A stretch of DNA of 64,000 nt from an uncultured Enterobacterales bacterium (lineage in GTDB: Bacteria > Pseudomonadota > Gammaproteobacteria > Enterobacterales > Enterobacteriaceae). Every line of letters begins with the position of its first letter. Within the stretch, counting starts at the first letter, position 1. The stretch spans positions 62,001 to 126,000 of the forward strand of contig CAMLBO010000001.1 in assembly GCA_946478305.1 (NCBI GenBank). Reading direction: 5' to 3'. The notes below the pieces were generated by a model. The model was not told where the DNA came from. It made no database searches and worked only from the letters and a program-made list of their open reading frames with translations. Of this stretch, positions 39,427 to 48,985 are shown one piece after another. The position numbers and the translations under genes were made by a program.

Positions 39427-40308
39427 ATGACACAAACGCGCCGTTTCAAACAGGTTGATGTCTTCACATCTGTTCCCCTCAAAGGCAATCCGCTGGCCGT
39501 AATTTTTGACGCTGATGACCTTAGCGATGCACAAATGCAGGCTATGGCACGTTGGACTAACCTTTCGGAAACGACCTTCGTTCTCAAGCCAACGGATCCC
39601 TCGGCGGATTACCGCGTACGCATTTTTACGCCCGATACCGAATTTCCTTTTGCCGGCCATCCGACCCTTGGGACTGCGCATGCTCTGCTGGAAGCTGGTT
39701 TACAGCCCAAGCGGCCGGGGTTTGTGATTCAAGAGTGCGGCGTGGGCCTGGTGCCGGTCAAAATGCTCGATGACGGCGGGCTGGCCTTTAGTGCACCTGC
39801 GGCGGAAATTACTCCGCTCGACGATGCATATCGGCCGTTGCTCACCGCGGCGCTGGCTGGCGGTGAAATTCAGTCAGATGTGACACCACTGGCGGTAAAT
39901 ATGGGTATCCGCTGGCTGGTGGTGCGTATGAAAAGTGCACAGGCTTGTCTGGATATTGTGGGCAATATGCAGGCAATCGAGCAATTACAGCTTAATTGCG
40001 ATGTGGATGGCGTGGCTGTTTTTGGCGCGCATGCGGCAGGCGGCCCGGCAGATTATGAAGTACGGGCACTGCTGGTGGAGCAGGGCATGCTGACGGAAGA
40101 CCCGGTCACGGGCAGTGCTAATGCCTGTCTGGCGCGGGTACTGAAAGAGCAGGGCTTTCCTGATGGCGAAAATAGTGCGGAAAGTTATCAGGTGCGTCAG
40201 GGTACGCTGCGCCACCGTGAAGGCCGCGTGGCGGTGGAATATGTCGGCGGCGAGCCATGGATTGGCGGGCATACCTGCACATTGATCGACGGAACGCTGA
40301 CGCTGTAA
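39427..40308 (+). CDS. PhzF family isomerase-like protein
   Basis: 293 residues with the PhzF diaminopimelate-epimerase-like fold: FKQVDVFTSVPLKGNPLAVIFD, the catalytic Glu in NLSETTFV, FTPDTEFPFAGHPTLGTAHALL, and DPVTGSANACLA in the second half. PhzF of phenazine synthesis isomerises dihydro-hydroxyanthranilate; most enterobacterial members (YddE-like) have no known reaction. No phenazine genes are nearby, so I assign only the family. Confidence 0.88.
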   Translation: MTQTRRFKQVDVFTSVPLKGNPLAVIFDADDLSDAQMQAMARWTNLSETTFVLKPTDPSADYRVRIFTPDTEFPFAGHPTLGTAHALLEAGLQPKRPGFVIQECGVGLVPVKMLDDGGLAFSAPAAEITPLDDAYRPLLTAALAGGEIQSDVTPLAVNMGIRWLVVRMKSAQACLDIVGNMQAIEQLQLNCDVDGVAVFGAHAAGGPADYEVRALLVEQGMLTEDPVTGSANACLARVLKEQGFPDGENSAESYQVRQGTLRHREGRVAVEYVGGEPWIGGHTCTLIDGTLTL

Positions 40309-40317
40309 CAACCGGCC

Positions 40318-41187
40318 TCATACCCTGCTTTCACCGTGCTGTGCCGTTTGCATCAGATGAATAAACGCCTGCATCACCGGTGATTCATTCAGCGTGTGGC
40401 GGTGCAGCAGCCAGGTACAGTTTTTTACCGTCTGCCCGTCGACGCTGATTGGCCGCCGGTAAAGGTGTTCGGCCAGGGGTAAATAGGTGGCGACAATGGC
40501 GTAACCCAGGCCATGTTCCACCATCGCCAGACAGACCTCGAGCTTGTCCACTTCCATGGCAATATTGGGGGCCTGAGAAAAATTGGCGTTCCACCAGCGT
40601 TCAATGAGCTGTGTGACATGCGCACCGTGATGAATTTTTATTTGTGGCATCTGCGGCAGCAGGGCGAAATCAAAATCCTGACGGTTCACTAAAAAATAGT
40701 CATCCTCTTCGACCAGATGCTTGCCTTCCTTCCAGTTAAAGTCGTCCTTTACCAGCGCCATATCGATTTCATTACGCAGCAGTTTCTGAAATATCTCCTC
40801 GCTGAAACCACTCATCAGATTCACACGGATACCCGGATGCGACTGGCGGAACTGACTTAACAGCGCGGGCAGGCGATAAGCGGCATAGTTGCTCGAAACG
40901 CCGAGCGAAATTTCCCCTTGCTGGCCTTGGTCCATGCTGTGCAGCGTAATTTTCAACTGCTGTAAATCCCGCAAAACGGCCACCGCATGTTGAGCGAGAT
41001 ATTCTCCCTGGGCGCTGAATACCAGGCCCTTTTGCCCCTCCACAAACAGCCTGATGGCCAGTTTACGCTCGATTTGCCGCAGGCGATAACTCAGCGCCGG
41101 TTGAGAGGTATAAAGCTGTTCGGCAGCGCGGGTAATATTTTTGTGCTGCCAGACGGCGCGCAGAATCAGCCAGTCTTTTTCGTTCAT
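40318..41187 (-). CDS. LysR family transcriptional regulator
   Basis: 289 residues: N-terminal helix-turn-helix (ITRAAEQLYTSQPALSYRLRQIERKLAIRLFVEGQKG) followed by a periplasmic-binding-like effector domain from about residue 90. It is divergent from the M20 amidohydrolase/binding-protein pair, the classic LysR arrangement, and the 198-bp gap carries two copies of a 13-bp repeat that could be its binding sites. The convergent phzF-like gene ends 9 bp away and is less likely a target. Confidence 0.87.
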   Translation of the reverse strand: MNEKDWLILRAVWQHKNITRAAEQLYTSQPALSYRLRQIERKLAIRLFVEGQKGLVFSAQGEYLAQHAVAVLRDLQQLKITLHSMDQGQQGEISLGVSSNYAAYRLPALLSQFRQSHPGIRVNLMSGFSEEIFQKLLRNEIDMALVKDDFNWKEGKHLVEEDDYFLVNRQDFDFALLPQMPQIKIHHGAHVTQLIERWWNANFSQAPNIAMEVDKLEVCLAMVEHGLGYAIVATYLPLAEHLYRRPISVDGQTVKNCTWLLHRHTLNESPVMQAFIHLMQTAQHGESRV

Positions 41188-41225
41188 GCCGCCTCTCTGA
41201 GCAGGATTTAAAAATCTGTAGCCAT

Positions 41226-41358
41226 AAAATAATTTTTGCGTAGAAAGCGCAACAGATAAAAAGGCTGAATTTGACCCGATCCCACAAAAGCCCTATTTCT
41301 AAGACATTAAAGTGGCCATGTGTATCGCGCTAATTTAATCAGGCGAAAATAATTTTTG
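41226..41358. repeat. Two copies of a 13-bp repeat, exactly 120 bp apart
   Basis: AAAATAATTTTTG occurs at 41226-41238 and at 41346-41358. Each copy contains the near-palindrome AAAAT-A-ATTTT. One lies 39 bp before the LysR start, the other 28 bp before the amidohydrolase start, so both divergent genes carry one near their 5' end. Operator function is inferred from position. Confidence 0.6.
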
Positions 41359-41385
41359 GTTTTGCACCAAAGCAGGGAAATGAAA

Positions 41386-42573
41386 ATGTCTTTATGCACC
41401 ACAACCGACCATAAAAAGCAGGTTATCGACAGTGTCGATCTGCAAGCCGCGCAGTTCACCGCGCTGGCGCTGAAGATTCATGCCAACCCAGAACTGAGTT
41501 TTGAAGAAGTGCAGTCGGCAGCGGCGTTGATTGCTCCCTTGCAGGCCGCCGGTTTTACGATTGAAAAGCAGATTGGTGGACTGGCGACGGCGTTTCGCGC
41601 CACCTTTGACAGCGGCAAACCCGGCCCGACTATTGCGCTGTTGGCTGAATATGACGCGCTCGAAGGCCTGGGGCACGCCTGCGGACATAACCTGATTGGT
41701 ACGGCATCGGTGGCGGCGGCGCTGGCGCTCAAAGCCGGGTTCCCGGCGCTATCCGGCAAACTGGAAGTGGTGGGGACACCGGCGGAGGAAGAGGGCGGCG
41801 GAAAAATTATTCTGGCGGATAAAGGCTTCTTCGACCACGTCGATGCGGTGATGATGTTCCACCCGCGCGATAAAACTATGGTCACCCGCGGTGGCCTGGC
41901 TTGCGTGGATGCCACCTTTAAATTCTTCGGTAAAGCAGCCCATGCGGCCTCTGCGCCACAAAACGGGATCAGTGCGCTTGACGCGGTGATCCATACCTTC
42001 AATGGCATTAATGCCCTACGCCAGCTGTTTACCGACGACGTGCGCGTTCACGGCATTATTACCCATGGTGGAAGCGCCACCAATATTGTTCCGGCCTATG
42101 CCGAAGCCAAATTCCTGATGCGGGCCAATACGGTCGGTGGGCTATCTGCGGTGAAAAAGAAAGTTTTCGCTGCCGCGCAGGGTGGCGCCGATATGAGCGG
42201 GGCGCGGCTGGAAATTGAAGAAGGGCTGACTTACGCCGAACGCAATAACAACCTGACGCTGGCTGGATACTTCGAGCAAAACCTGGAGATCCTCGGCGTT
42301 GAGGTCGTTCCGCCCCCGCTCAGTGGCGGCATTGGTTCATCTGACATTGGTAACGTCAGCCAAATCACCGCAGCGATTCACCCTTATTTACGCATCGGCG
42401 ATGTCCTGCCGCACACACCTGAATTTGCTGATGCCGCAGGTTCCGCCGCCGGGCTGGAGACGATGTTAAAGGCCGCTAAGGCGCTGGCAATGACCGCCGT
42501 TGATTTGTGCCAGCACCCTGAGATGCTGCATGCGGTTCGGGAAGAGTTTTTACACTGGCAGTCACAAAAATAA
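41386..42573 (+). CDS. M20 family amidohydrolase (AbgB/IaaH-like aminoacylase)
   Basis: 395 residues of the M20D metallopeptidase family. Metal-site features: HANPELSFEE, EYDALEGLGHACGHNLIGTAS, GTPAEEEGGGKI, MFHPRDK and the C-terminal HTPEFADAAG. Members cleave N-acyl or amide bonds of amino acids (p-aminobenzoyl-glutamate, indoleacetyl-aspartate, N-acyl amino acids). GGG 8 nt upstream decides the ATG at 41386 over an ATG 6 bp earlier. It is followed after 21 bp by a periplasmic amino-acid binding protein, so the pair probably imports and hydrolyses one amino-acid conjugate; the substrate is unknown. Confidence 0.85.
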   Translation: MSLCTTTDHKKQVIDSVDLQAAQFTALALKIHANPELSFEEVQSAAALIAPLQAAGFTIEKQIGGLATAFRATFDSGKPGPTIALLAEYDALEGLGHACGHNLIGTASVAAALALKAGFPALSGKLEVVGTPAEEEGGGKIILADKGFFDHVDAVMMFHPRDKTMVTRGGLACVDATFKFFGKAAHAASAPQNGISALDAVIHTFNGINALRQLFTDDVRVHGIITHGGSATNIVPAYAEAKFLMRANTVGGLSAVKKKVFAAAQGGADMSGARLEIEEGLTYAERNNNLTLAGYFEQNLEILGVEVVPPPLSGGIGSSDIGNVSQITAAIHPYLRIGDVLPHTPEFADAAGSAAGLETMLKAAKALAMTAVDLCQHPEMLHAVREEFLHWQSQK

Positions 42574-42594
42574 CCTGGGAATGAGAGAACAACA

Positions 42595-43386
42595 ATGATC
42601 AAGAGAGCACTGGCTTTGGCCGTTTTCGGCCTGATGATGAGCAGCACGGCAGCGCATGCCGAGGGCGAAACTCTGCGCGTCGGCGCGGACCTGGCTTTTC
42701 CTCCTTTCCAGTTCCGTGATGCCAGCGGAACCCCGACCGGCTTTGAAATTGATATCACTAACGCCATCTGTAAAGAGATGAACGTAAAATGTGAATATGT
42801 GGTCAGCAGTTTTGACGCTGAGATCCCGTCACTGATGGCCAAGAAAGTCGATTTTATCTCCCCACAGGGCGCAACTGAAAAACGCCGCAAGGTGATCGAC
42901 TTCAGCGATTTTGTCTTTCACATCCCGACCAAGTTGGTGGCACGCAAAGGCAGCCCCTTGCAGCCAACGCCAGAGTCTCTGAAAGGCAAGCGCATTGCCG
43001 TACAACAGGGATCGATTCAGGAGATGTATGCCAATGCATTCTGGCTACCGCAGGGAGTTGACGTCGTCGCTTACGCCGACCAGGACACGATATATCAGGA
43101 TTTGATCGCCGGTCGTCTTGATGCGTCTCTCAGCCCTGGTGTGGCCGTGACCTATGGTTTTCTGAATAAACCGGAGGGCAAAGATTTCACCCTGACCGGC
43201 CCGGAAGTGCGTGACGATAAGCTGTTCAGCATCGGCTCCGCTTACGGGATGCGTCAGGGGGATGACAAAACCAAAAAACTGCTTAACGACGGTTTAGCAA
43301 AAATTATCGCTGATGGAACCTGGGAAAAGATTAAAACCCACTACTTTGGCTCGCTGGAGATGGCGGTCACACGTTCTCAGCAATAG
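42595..43386 (+). CDS. Family 3 extracellular solute-binding protein (polar amino acid type)
   Basis: 263 residues: signal peptide ending AAHA, then the two-lobed fold of lysine/arginine/ornithine or cystine binding proteins (LRVGADLAFPPFQFRDASGTPTGFEIDI and parts of IPSLMAKKVDFI, GKRIAVQQGSIQEMYA). It should carry an amino acid or conjugate to an ABC permease, but no permease or ATPase gene is near, so it must share another system. Co-directional with the M20 gene, 21 bp apart. Its last 20 bp overlap the convergent acetyltransferase gene. Confidence 0.85.
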   Translation: MIKRALALAVFGLMMSSTAAHAEGETLRVGADLAFPPFQFRDASGTPTGFEIDITNAICKEMNVKCEYVVSSFDAEIPSLMAKKVDFISPQGATEKRRKVIDFSDFVFHIPTKLVARKGSPLQPTPESLKGKRIAVQQGSIQEMYANAFWLPQGVDVVAYADQDTIYQDLIAGRLDASLSPGVAVTYGFLNKPEGKDFTLTGPEVRDDKLFSIGSAYGMRQGDDKTKKLLNDGLAKIIADGTWEKIKTHYFGSLEMAVTRSQQ

Positions 43387-43858
43387 CGCTGAAAGTTTTC
43401 ACCCTATAGACGCTGAGCGGGTCGAAGGTGTAATCACCAAAAGGCCCGGTCAGGCTGTAACCCCGTTTCTGGTACAGGCCTATCGCCTCGGGTTGATAAA
43501 TTCCGGTTTCCAGAAACAACCTCTGAATATTCAACTTCTTTAGCTGGTCCTCCAGAGCCTGAATCAGTCTGGAGGCCACCCCTTTGCCACGCCCGGCTGG
43601 CGCTACATAGACCCGCTTGATTTCCGCAATCCCGTTTTCGCCCACATACAGGCACGCGCAACCGACCGGCTGGCCCGCGCTTTGCGCCAGAAAGGGATAA
43701 TTAACCGAGTTCGCCATCAACTCCAGGGGCATAGCATAATCGCTGCCAGTCGGGTAAAGAGCCGACTGGTAATCATCGAGTTCTGCGACCAGCGCCGTGA
43801 GACGCTGGTCGGTCAGTGCAACCGGAAAAATCTCCAGGGACATATCTCTCTGTTCCAT
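43367..43858 (-). CDS. GNAT family N-acetyltransferase
   Basis: 163 residues with the acetyl-CoA site IKRVYVAPAGRGKGVASRLIQALE (motif A, R/Q-x-x-G-x-G/A in the form GRGKGVA) and the C-terminal GLYQKRGYSLTGPFGDY. Substrate is unknown. GGAGG 8 nt before the ATG at 43856-43858 sets the start. Tail-to-tail overlap of 20 bp with the binding-protein gene. Confidence 0.82.
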   Translation of the reverse strand: MEQRDMSLEIFPVALTDQRLTALVAELDDYQSALYPTGSDYAMPLELMANSVNYPFLAQSAGQPVGCACLYVGENGIAEIKRVYVAPAGRGKGVASRLIQALEDQLKKLNIQRLFLETGIYQPEAIGLYQKRGYSLTGPFGDYTFDPLSVYRVKTFSAIAENV

Positions 43859-44050
43859 TATAAAAGCCTCCATCATTTATAATCATGAAAATTTACCCAT
43901 GCAAGGAACGCGCCGTCACTGACCCCTTTGCGGGTTGATGACGCGGGGTTATCGGTTAGTGCAGAATGAGAAAGCAAGAGCCGGAGGGTTTTGCAGGAGC
44001 GCGCAGGTTAGCCTGTTATCTATCCCGCCGAAGATGAAAGAGGTCGTACT

Positions 44051-45205
44051 ATGTCTATGAAAACTGTCCCAGCAAAAAACCTGTCCGCCAAAAAACAGCC
44101 TGTTAAAACAGCCTCGCCTCTGACGCAAGATGACCCGCGCTGGCAGGCGGTAGTGGAGTGTAATGCTGAAGCCGACGGCCAGTTTGTCTATGCGGTAAAA
44201 ACCACCGGTATTTACTGTGCGCCTTCATGTGTCTCCCGCCAGCCTAATCCAAAAAATGTGGTTTTTTATGCAGACGCGAACGAAGCGGAACAGGCGGGTT
44301 TTCGCCCCTGCAAGCGCTGCCGTCAGGGGCTGATTTCACTGGCTCAACACCATAACCGACAAATTGAACAGGCCTGTCGCCTGATTGAACAGGCAGAGAA
44401 TCCCCTGACATTGATTACTCTCGCTGCAGCGGTGGGAATCAGCCCATATCATTTCCATCGTTTATTTAAAGCCCGGACCGGCGTCACGCCTAAAGAGTAC
44501 GCGCTGGCGCTGCGAACCCGTCGGGTGCGTGAACGTTTGTTGGAAGATATGCCCGTGACGCAAGCCATTTACCAGTCCGGTTATGTTTCTGACGGTCGGT
44601 TCTACGAGAGCGCCGGACTCACTTTGGGTATGACGCCCAAAGCCTTCAAGAACGGCGGGAGAGGGATGGAGGTTTGGTTTGCAGTCGGAAAATGTTCTTT
44701 GGGCGCTATTTTAGTGGCTGAAAGCTCAAGGGGTATTTGCGCCATATTATTGGGTGATGACCCTGAGTCGTTAGTTCAGCAACTGCAAGACAGTTTCCCT
44801 CATGCCGCTTTATGCGGAGCCGATCCTGATTTTGAGCAACGGATGGCGAGCATTATTGGCTTTGTCGATGCGCCACAAACCGGGCTGGCACTTCCGCTGG
44901 ATATCCGCGGCACCGCTTTTCAGCAGCGTGTCTGGCAGGCGCTGCGTGAAATTCCGTTCGGCACTACGGTCAGCTATTCGCAGATTGCGCAGAAAATTGG
45001 CTCGCCAAAATCAGTTCGAGCGGTAGCGGGAGCCTGTGCCGCTAACCTGCTGGCGGTGGCAATTCCCTGCCACCGGGTAGTGAAAAACGATGGGCAGATC
45101 TCCGGCTATCGCTGGGGCATCGAGCGCAAACGAAAGATACTGGCGCAGGAAGAAAAAATGGGAAGCCAAAAGCCTGATCAGTCGAAGATTTTTATCCCTG
45201 AATAG
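44051..45205 (+). CDS. ada: Bifunctional Ada methyltransferase/transcriptional activator
   Basis: Ada repairs methyl phosphotriesters and O6-methylguanine and, once methylated, activates the adaptive response. The N-terminal zinc/phosphotriester site is Cys56 (GIYCAPSC), Cys60, Cys87 and Cys90 (CKRC); an AraC helix-turn-helix follows (about 110-200), then the O6-alkylguanine methyltransferase with acceptor Cys340 in IPCHRVVKNDG. Length 384 (E. coli 354), with extra residues at both ends. GGAG-type sequence before ATG is modest. No alkB follows as it does in E. coli; instead the gene ends inside the convergent fosA gene by 28 bp. Confidence 0.93.
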   Translation: MSMKTVPAKNLSAKKQPVKTASPLTQDDPRWQAVVECNAEADGQFVYAVKTTGIYCAPSCVSRQPNPKNVVFYADANEAEQAGFRPCKRCRQGLISLAQHHNRQIEQACRLIEQAENPLTLITLAAAVGISPYHFHRLFKARTGVTPKEYALALRTRRVRERLLEDMPVTQAIYQSGYVSDGRFYESAGLTLGMTPKAFKNGGRGMEVWFAVGKCSLGAILVAESSRGICAILLGDDPESLVQQLQDSFPHAALCGADPDFEQRMASIIGFVDAPQTGLALPLDIRGTAFQQRVWQALREIPFGTTVSYSQIAQKIGSPKSVRAVAGACAANLLAVAIPCHRVVKNDGQISGYRWGIERKRKILAQEEKMGSQKPDQSKIFIPE

Positions 45206-45588
45206 GGGGTTAACCTGCATGCAGCAAGGCGGGAAGTTAAATCTCCCTCGTGGGCTTCCAGCTTATGCCCATCGGGATCGAGAAAATAATACGATTCGCC
45301 CTCGCTGCGGTTTTCCTTCCATTCAATGACGCCTACCGCTTGTAGTCTCTTTCTGAATGCGCCTAGGTTGTCACTATTAATGCTAAAAGCATAGTGAGTA
45401 TATTCAGGGTGAGGCGCTGATTTTTGGCAGGTTTCTTTTGTCAGGCATAACCATAAACCTGGCAGTGAGAGATACGCGCCGGTGGCCCACACCGCGTTCA
45501 GTTTCAGCCCCAACAATTCGCTGTAAAAATGGATACTTCGCTCAAGGTTATTGCAAGATAAGGTCAGATGATTAAAGCCGGTGAGCAT
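45178..45588 (-). CDS. fosA: FosA family fosfomycin resistance glutathione transferase
   Basis: 136 residues. FosA is a Mn2+/K+-dependent VOC-fold enzyme that opens the fosfomycin epoxide with glutathione. Metal ligands are in place: His7 (MLTGFNHLTL), His65 (EYTHYAF) and Glu111 (DGHKLEAHEGD); the substrate and potassium-loop residues EWKENRSEGESYYFLDPDG are also present, and the ending RLAACRLTPYSG matches known FosA. GGGAG upstream of the ATG. There are no mobile-element ends nearby, so it looks like an intrinsic chromosomal gene. Confidence 0.9.
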   Translation of the reverse strand: MLTGFNHLTLSCNNLERSIHFYSELLGLKLNAVWATGAYLSLPGLWLCLTKETCQKSAPHPEYTHYAFSINSDNLGAFRKRLQAVGVIEWKENRSEGESYYFLDPDGHKLEAHEGDLTSRLAACRLTPYSGIKIFD

Positions 45589-45677
45589 GTAGTCTCCCTT
45601 AACCAGAAAGTCGGTTTATACTGGGGTATGACTTTCCATAAGTGAAAGCTAACCCATTAAAACTAAGGATATTTCCC

Positions 45678-46232
45678 GTGACTACTCTGACTCTCAGAGA
45701 TGCCAGGCCGGCTGATGCCGCTGAACTTGCCCGTCTTCACGTCGCGGTCTGGCGTGAAACCTATCGCCACCTTGCACCTGCGGACGCCTTTTCTGCATTG
45801 GACGAACCCCGCCGGCGGGTATTCTGGCAAGATAAGTTCGCCAATCCGGCAGGAAATCAGTTTGTATTGTTAGCTGAAATCAACGGTCAGCTGGCCGGTT
45901 TTGCGCTGGCATCAACCTCAGGCAATCCTCAGTTCGGTACACTGGCTGAAATAAAACTGTTATATGTCGACAGCCAGTTTGCGCGCCAGGGAATCGGTCG
46001 TTGTCTGCTCACCGAGATAGCGCAGCGCCTCAAAAACTGCGGCTTCACTGGCGTGGGCCTGGGTGTTGTAGAAGGTAACGATCCGGCGATCGGCTTTTAC
46101 AGTGCATTGGGTGGCAAAGAGACCGGACGCTACACAGACTCCGGTCCTCTGTGGCTTTCCCCGAATATTATTTACGCCTGGGATGATATCGACCAGTTGC
46201 TCTCGTCATCGCTGAAACCCAAGCGGCGTTAA
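45678..46232 (+). CDS. GNAT family N-acetyltransferase
   Basis: About 184 residues. The acetyl-CoA site is LLYVDSQFARQGIGRCLLTEIAQRL (QGIGR), and the fold starts LTLRDARPADAAELARLHVAVWRETYR. Substrate unknown. I prefer the GTG at 45678-45680, preceded by AAGGAT 8 nt upstream, over a more distal GTG at 45642 that lacks a site. It stands between the divergent fosA and the convergent RimJ/L-like gene. Confidence 0.8.
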   Translation: MTTLTLRDARPADAAELARLHVAVWRETYRHLAPADAFSALDEPRRRVFWQDKFANPAGNQFVLLAEINGQLAGFALASTSGNPQFGTLAEIKLLYVDSQFARQGIGRCLLTEIAQRLKNCGFTGVGLGVVEGNDPAIGFYSALGGKETGRYTDSGPLWLSPNIIYAWDDIDQLLSSSLKPKRR

Positions 46233-46246
46233 AAAAGCACGACTTC

Positions 46247-46951
46247 TTACTTCCTGAAGGCTTCAAGACGCTGTTTCTGCTGGCCTTCAGTATCGAAATT
46301 TTCAGCACTTAACCATTGTTCAAAGGCCGCTTTACGCTGAGGCCACTCTTGGTCGAGCATGGAGTACCAGCAGGTATCGCGGTTGCGGCCTTTGGTCACA
46401 ATCGCCTGACGGAATGTGCCCTCAAACTCGAAGCCCAATCTTTTGGCGGCGGCATTAGAGGCATCATTCATGCTGTGGCATTTCCATTCACAGCGGCGGT
46501 ATTTCAGATCATCAAAAAGATATTTCAGCAGCAGGAAAATCGCTTCGGTGCCATGGCATGAGCGCTTCATCAGCGGCGACCAGTTGACCCAACCGATTTC
46601 CGCCACGCCATTCACAGGGTCAATTCGCATCAGCGACACGCTGCCTATTGCGCGCTGCGTAATCTGATCGACCACGGCAAAGAAAAGGGGATCTTTGCTT
46701 GCTGCATTGGTGGAGATAAAGAGGTCGCATGCTTCTTGTGTGGCCGGACGGTCAACCGCGAAATAGGTCCAGTCACGGTTATCATCAATACTGTGCCAGG
46801 CTGAGAATAATTCATGGCTGTGACGTTGGGTGTCCAGGGGGTCCAGGCGGCAAAAACGGCCAATAAGCTCTACTGATTGTGGAAGTTCCCGTACTTGCCA
46901 GTCCGGCAGGGCGTCGCCGACCGGCTGACCAAAATGATTGAGCGTTGTCAT
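46247..46951 (-). CDS. RimJ/RimL-type GNAT acetyltransferase
   Basis: About 234 residues with the RimL-like arrangement: VELIGRFCRLDPLD at the N-terminus, AIGSVSLMRIDPVNGVAEIGWVNWSPLMKRS, then YRRCEWKCHSMNDASNAAAKRLGFEFEGTFRQA. Members acetylate protein N-termini, aminoglycosides or small amines; this subgroup (YoaA/YkwB-like, with HSMND) has no settled substrate. An ATG 12 bp upstream of the one chosen (46949-46951) is also possible; GGAA precedes the chosen one. Confidence 0.8.
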   Translation of the reverse strand: MTTLNHFGQPVGDALPDWQVRELPQSVELIGRFCRLDPLDTQRHSHELFSAWHSIDDNRDWTYFAVDRPATQEACDLFISTNAASKDPLFFAVVDQITQRAIGSVSLMRIDPVNGVAEIGWVNWSPLMKRSCHGTEAIFLLLKYLFDDLKYRRCEWKCHSMNDASNAAAKRLGFEFEGTFRQAIVTKGRNRDTCWYSMLDQEWPQRKAAFEQWLSAENFDTEGQQKQRLEAFRK

Positions 46952-47041
46952 ATCTGATTCCATTTCAATTTCACCAGTGAATAGTGTCTATAAAATCAGA
47001 AGCCTGACAACGCTGCAACCCGCAGAGTGGCGGTGACGGGT

Positions 47042-47899
<858 letters not shown>

Positions 47900-48949
47900 T
47901 TAGCTCCCCGTCATATTGAGCAGGATTTTGCCATTCATCGGCTGACCGGCGAGCGCATTGACACAGTCTGCGAAGGTTTGCGCGTTGCCAATACTGGCGA
48001 TCAACGGCTCCAGCTGCAGCTTTTTTTGTGCGAACAAGTTTGCCGCCAGCTGCCATTCACTGCCCGGCCAGGGGGCGGAGTAGTTCATCCAACTGCCCAG
48101 AATGGTCAGCTCTTTGCGTAATATATGGCTGAAGGTGGCGGATGGGAGAATCAGGTCTTTATGCAGGGTACCGACCAGCGCGACCTGCGCATGAGGCCCG
48201 GCGATATCCAACGCCAATGCGACGGTTTGTGGGGTGCCTGCTGTCTCGAGAATGAGCTGGTCAAAGCGCCTTGGGTGCATATCCGTGGCGATCTCTTCAG
48301 CGTTCATTGCGGCACTGTTATAAACAAATGACGCACCAATCTCCCTTGCCAGTTGTAGCCGCTGCGGATTGATATCAATAGCGGTGACCGTTTTAGCACC
48401 CAGCGCATTGGCACATTGAATGGCCAACTGACCAATGGTGCCTGCACCAATGACGATCACCTCTTTGCCATCACATCCTCCGGCCAGCTTTAATGCGTGC
48501 AGGCTGACCGTAATAGGTTCCAGAAAAGCACCTTGCAACAAAGAGGCCCCTTTAGGCAGTTTAAACAGACTGCTTCGGCGCACTGCCAGATACTCTGCGT
48601 GACCACCATCGCTACGCGAACCGATAAACTGATAATGTTTACACTGGGAGAAGGCATGACGCTGGCATTCAGGGCAGGTAAAGCAGGGTTTAAGCGGGAC
48701 GCAGGCGACGGCATCACCGACGGCTAAATCAGTGACTTTTTCACCGCAACGCATGACTTCACCACTGAACTCATGGCCCAGTGTTATCGGGTAATAGTGT
48801 GCACCATCAGCAAAGATGCGTGGAATGTCTGAACCACAAAGCCCTGAATAAGCAATTTTGACCAATACCTCATCGGGATGCTCAATCTGCGGGAGGGGTT
48901 TATCTTCGACAATCACTTTACCGCCGGCCTGTACGACAACAGATTTCAT
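47900..48949 (-). CDS. gatD: Galactitol-1-phosphate 5-dehydrogenase GatD
   Basis: A zinc-dependent medium-chain dehydrogenase (349 residues) that oxidises galactitol 1-phosphate to tagatose 6-phosphate with NAD+. Catalytic zinc ligands Cys38 (SGLCGSD), His59 and Glu60 (LGHEFSG); structural-zinc cysteines in CFTCPECQRHAFSQC; Rossmann motif VIGAGTIGQLAIQCANALGA. AAGGAG 7 nt upstream decides the ATG at 48947-48949. It lies 36 bp after gatC, with a small hairpin between. Confidence 0.92.
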   Translation of the reverse strand: MKSVVVQAGGKVIVEDKPLPQIEHPDEVLVKIAYSGLCGSDIPRIFADGAHYYPITLGHEFSGEVMRCGEKVTDLAVGDAVACVPLKPCFTCPECQRHAFSQCKHYQFIGSRSDGGHAEYLAVRRSSLFKLPKGASLLQGAFLEPITVSLHALKLAGGCDGKEVIVIGAGTIGQLAIQCANALGAKTVTAIDINPQRLQLAREIGASFVYNSAAMNAEEIATDMHPRRFDQLILETAGTPQTVALALDIAGPHAQVALVGTLHKDLILPSATFSHILRKELTILGSWMNYSAPWPGSEWQLAANLFAQKKLQLEPLIASIGNAQTFADCVNALAGQPMNGKILLNMTGS

Positions 48950-48964
48950 TGAATACTCCTTAAA

Positions 48965-48980
48965 GGGGGCTTTCACCCCC
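48965..48980 (-). repeat. Intercistronic hairpin between gatC and gatD
   Basis: GGGGG / CCCCC around a 6-nt loop lies between the gatC stop and the gatD ribosome site. It could stabilise upstream message or tune gatD expression. Confidence 0.4.
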
Positions 48981-48985
48981 ACAGG

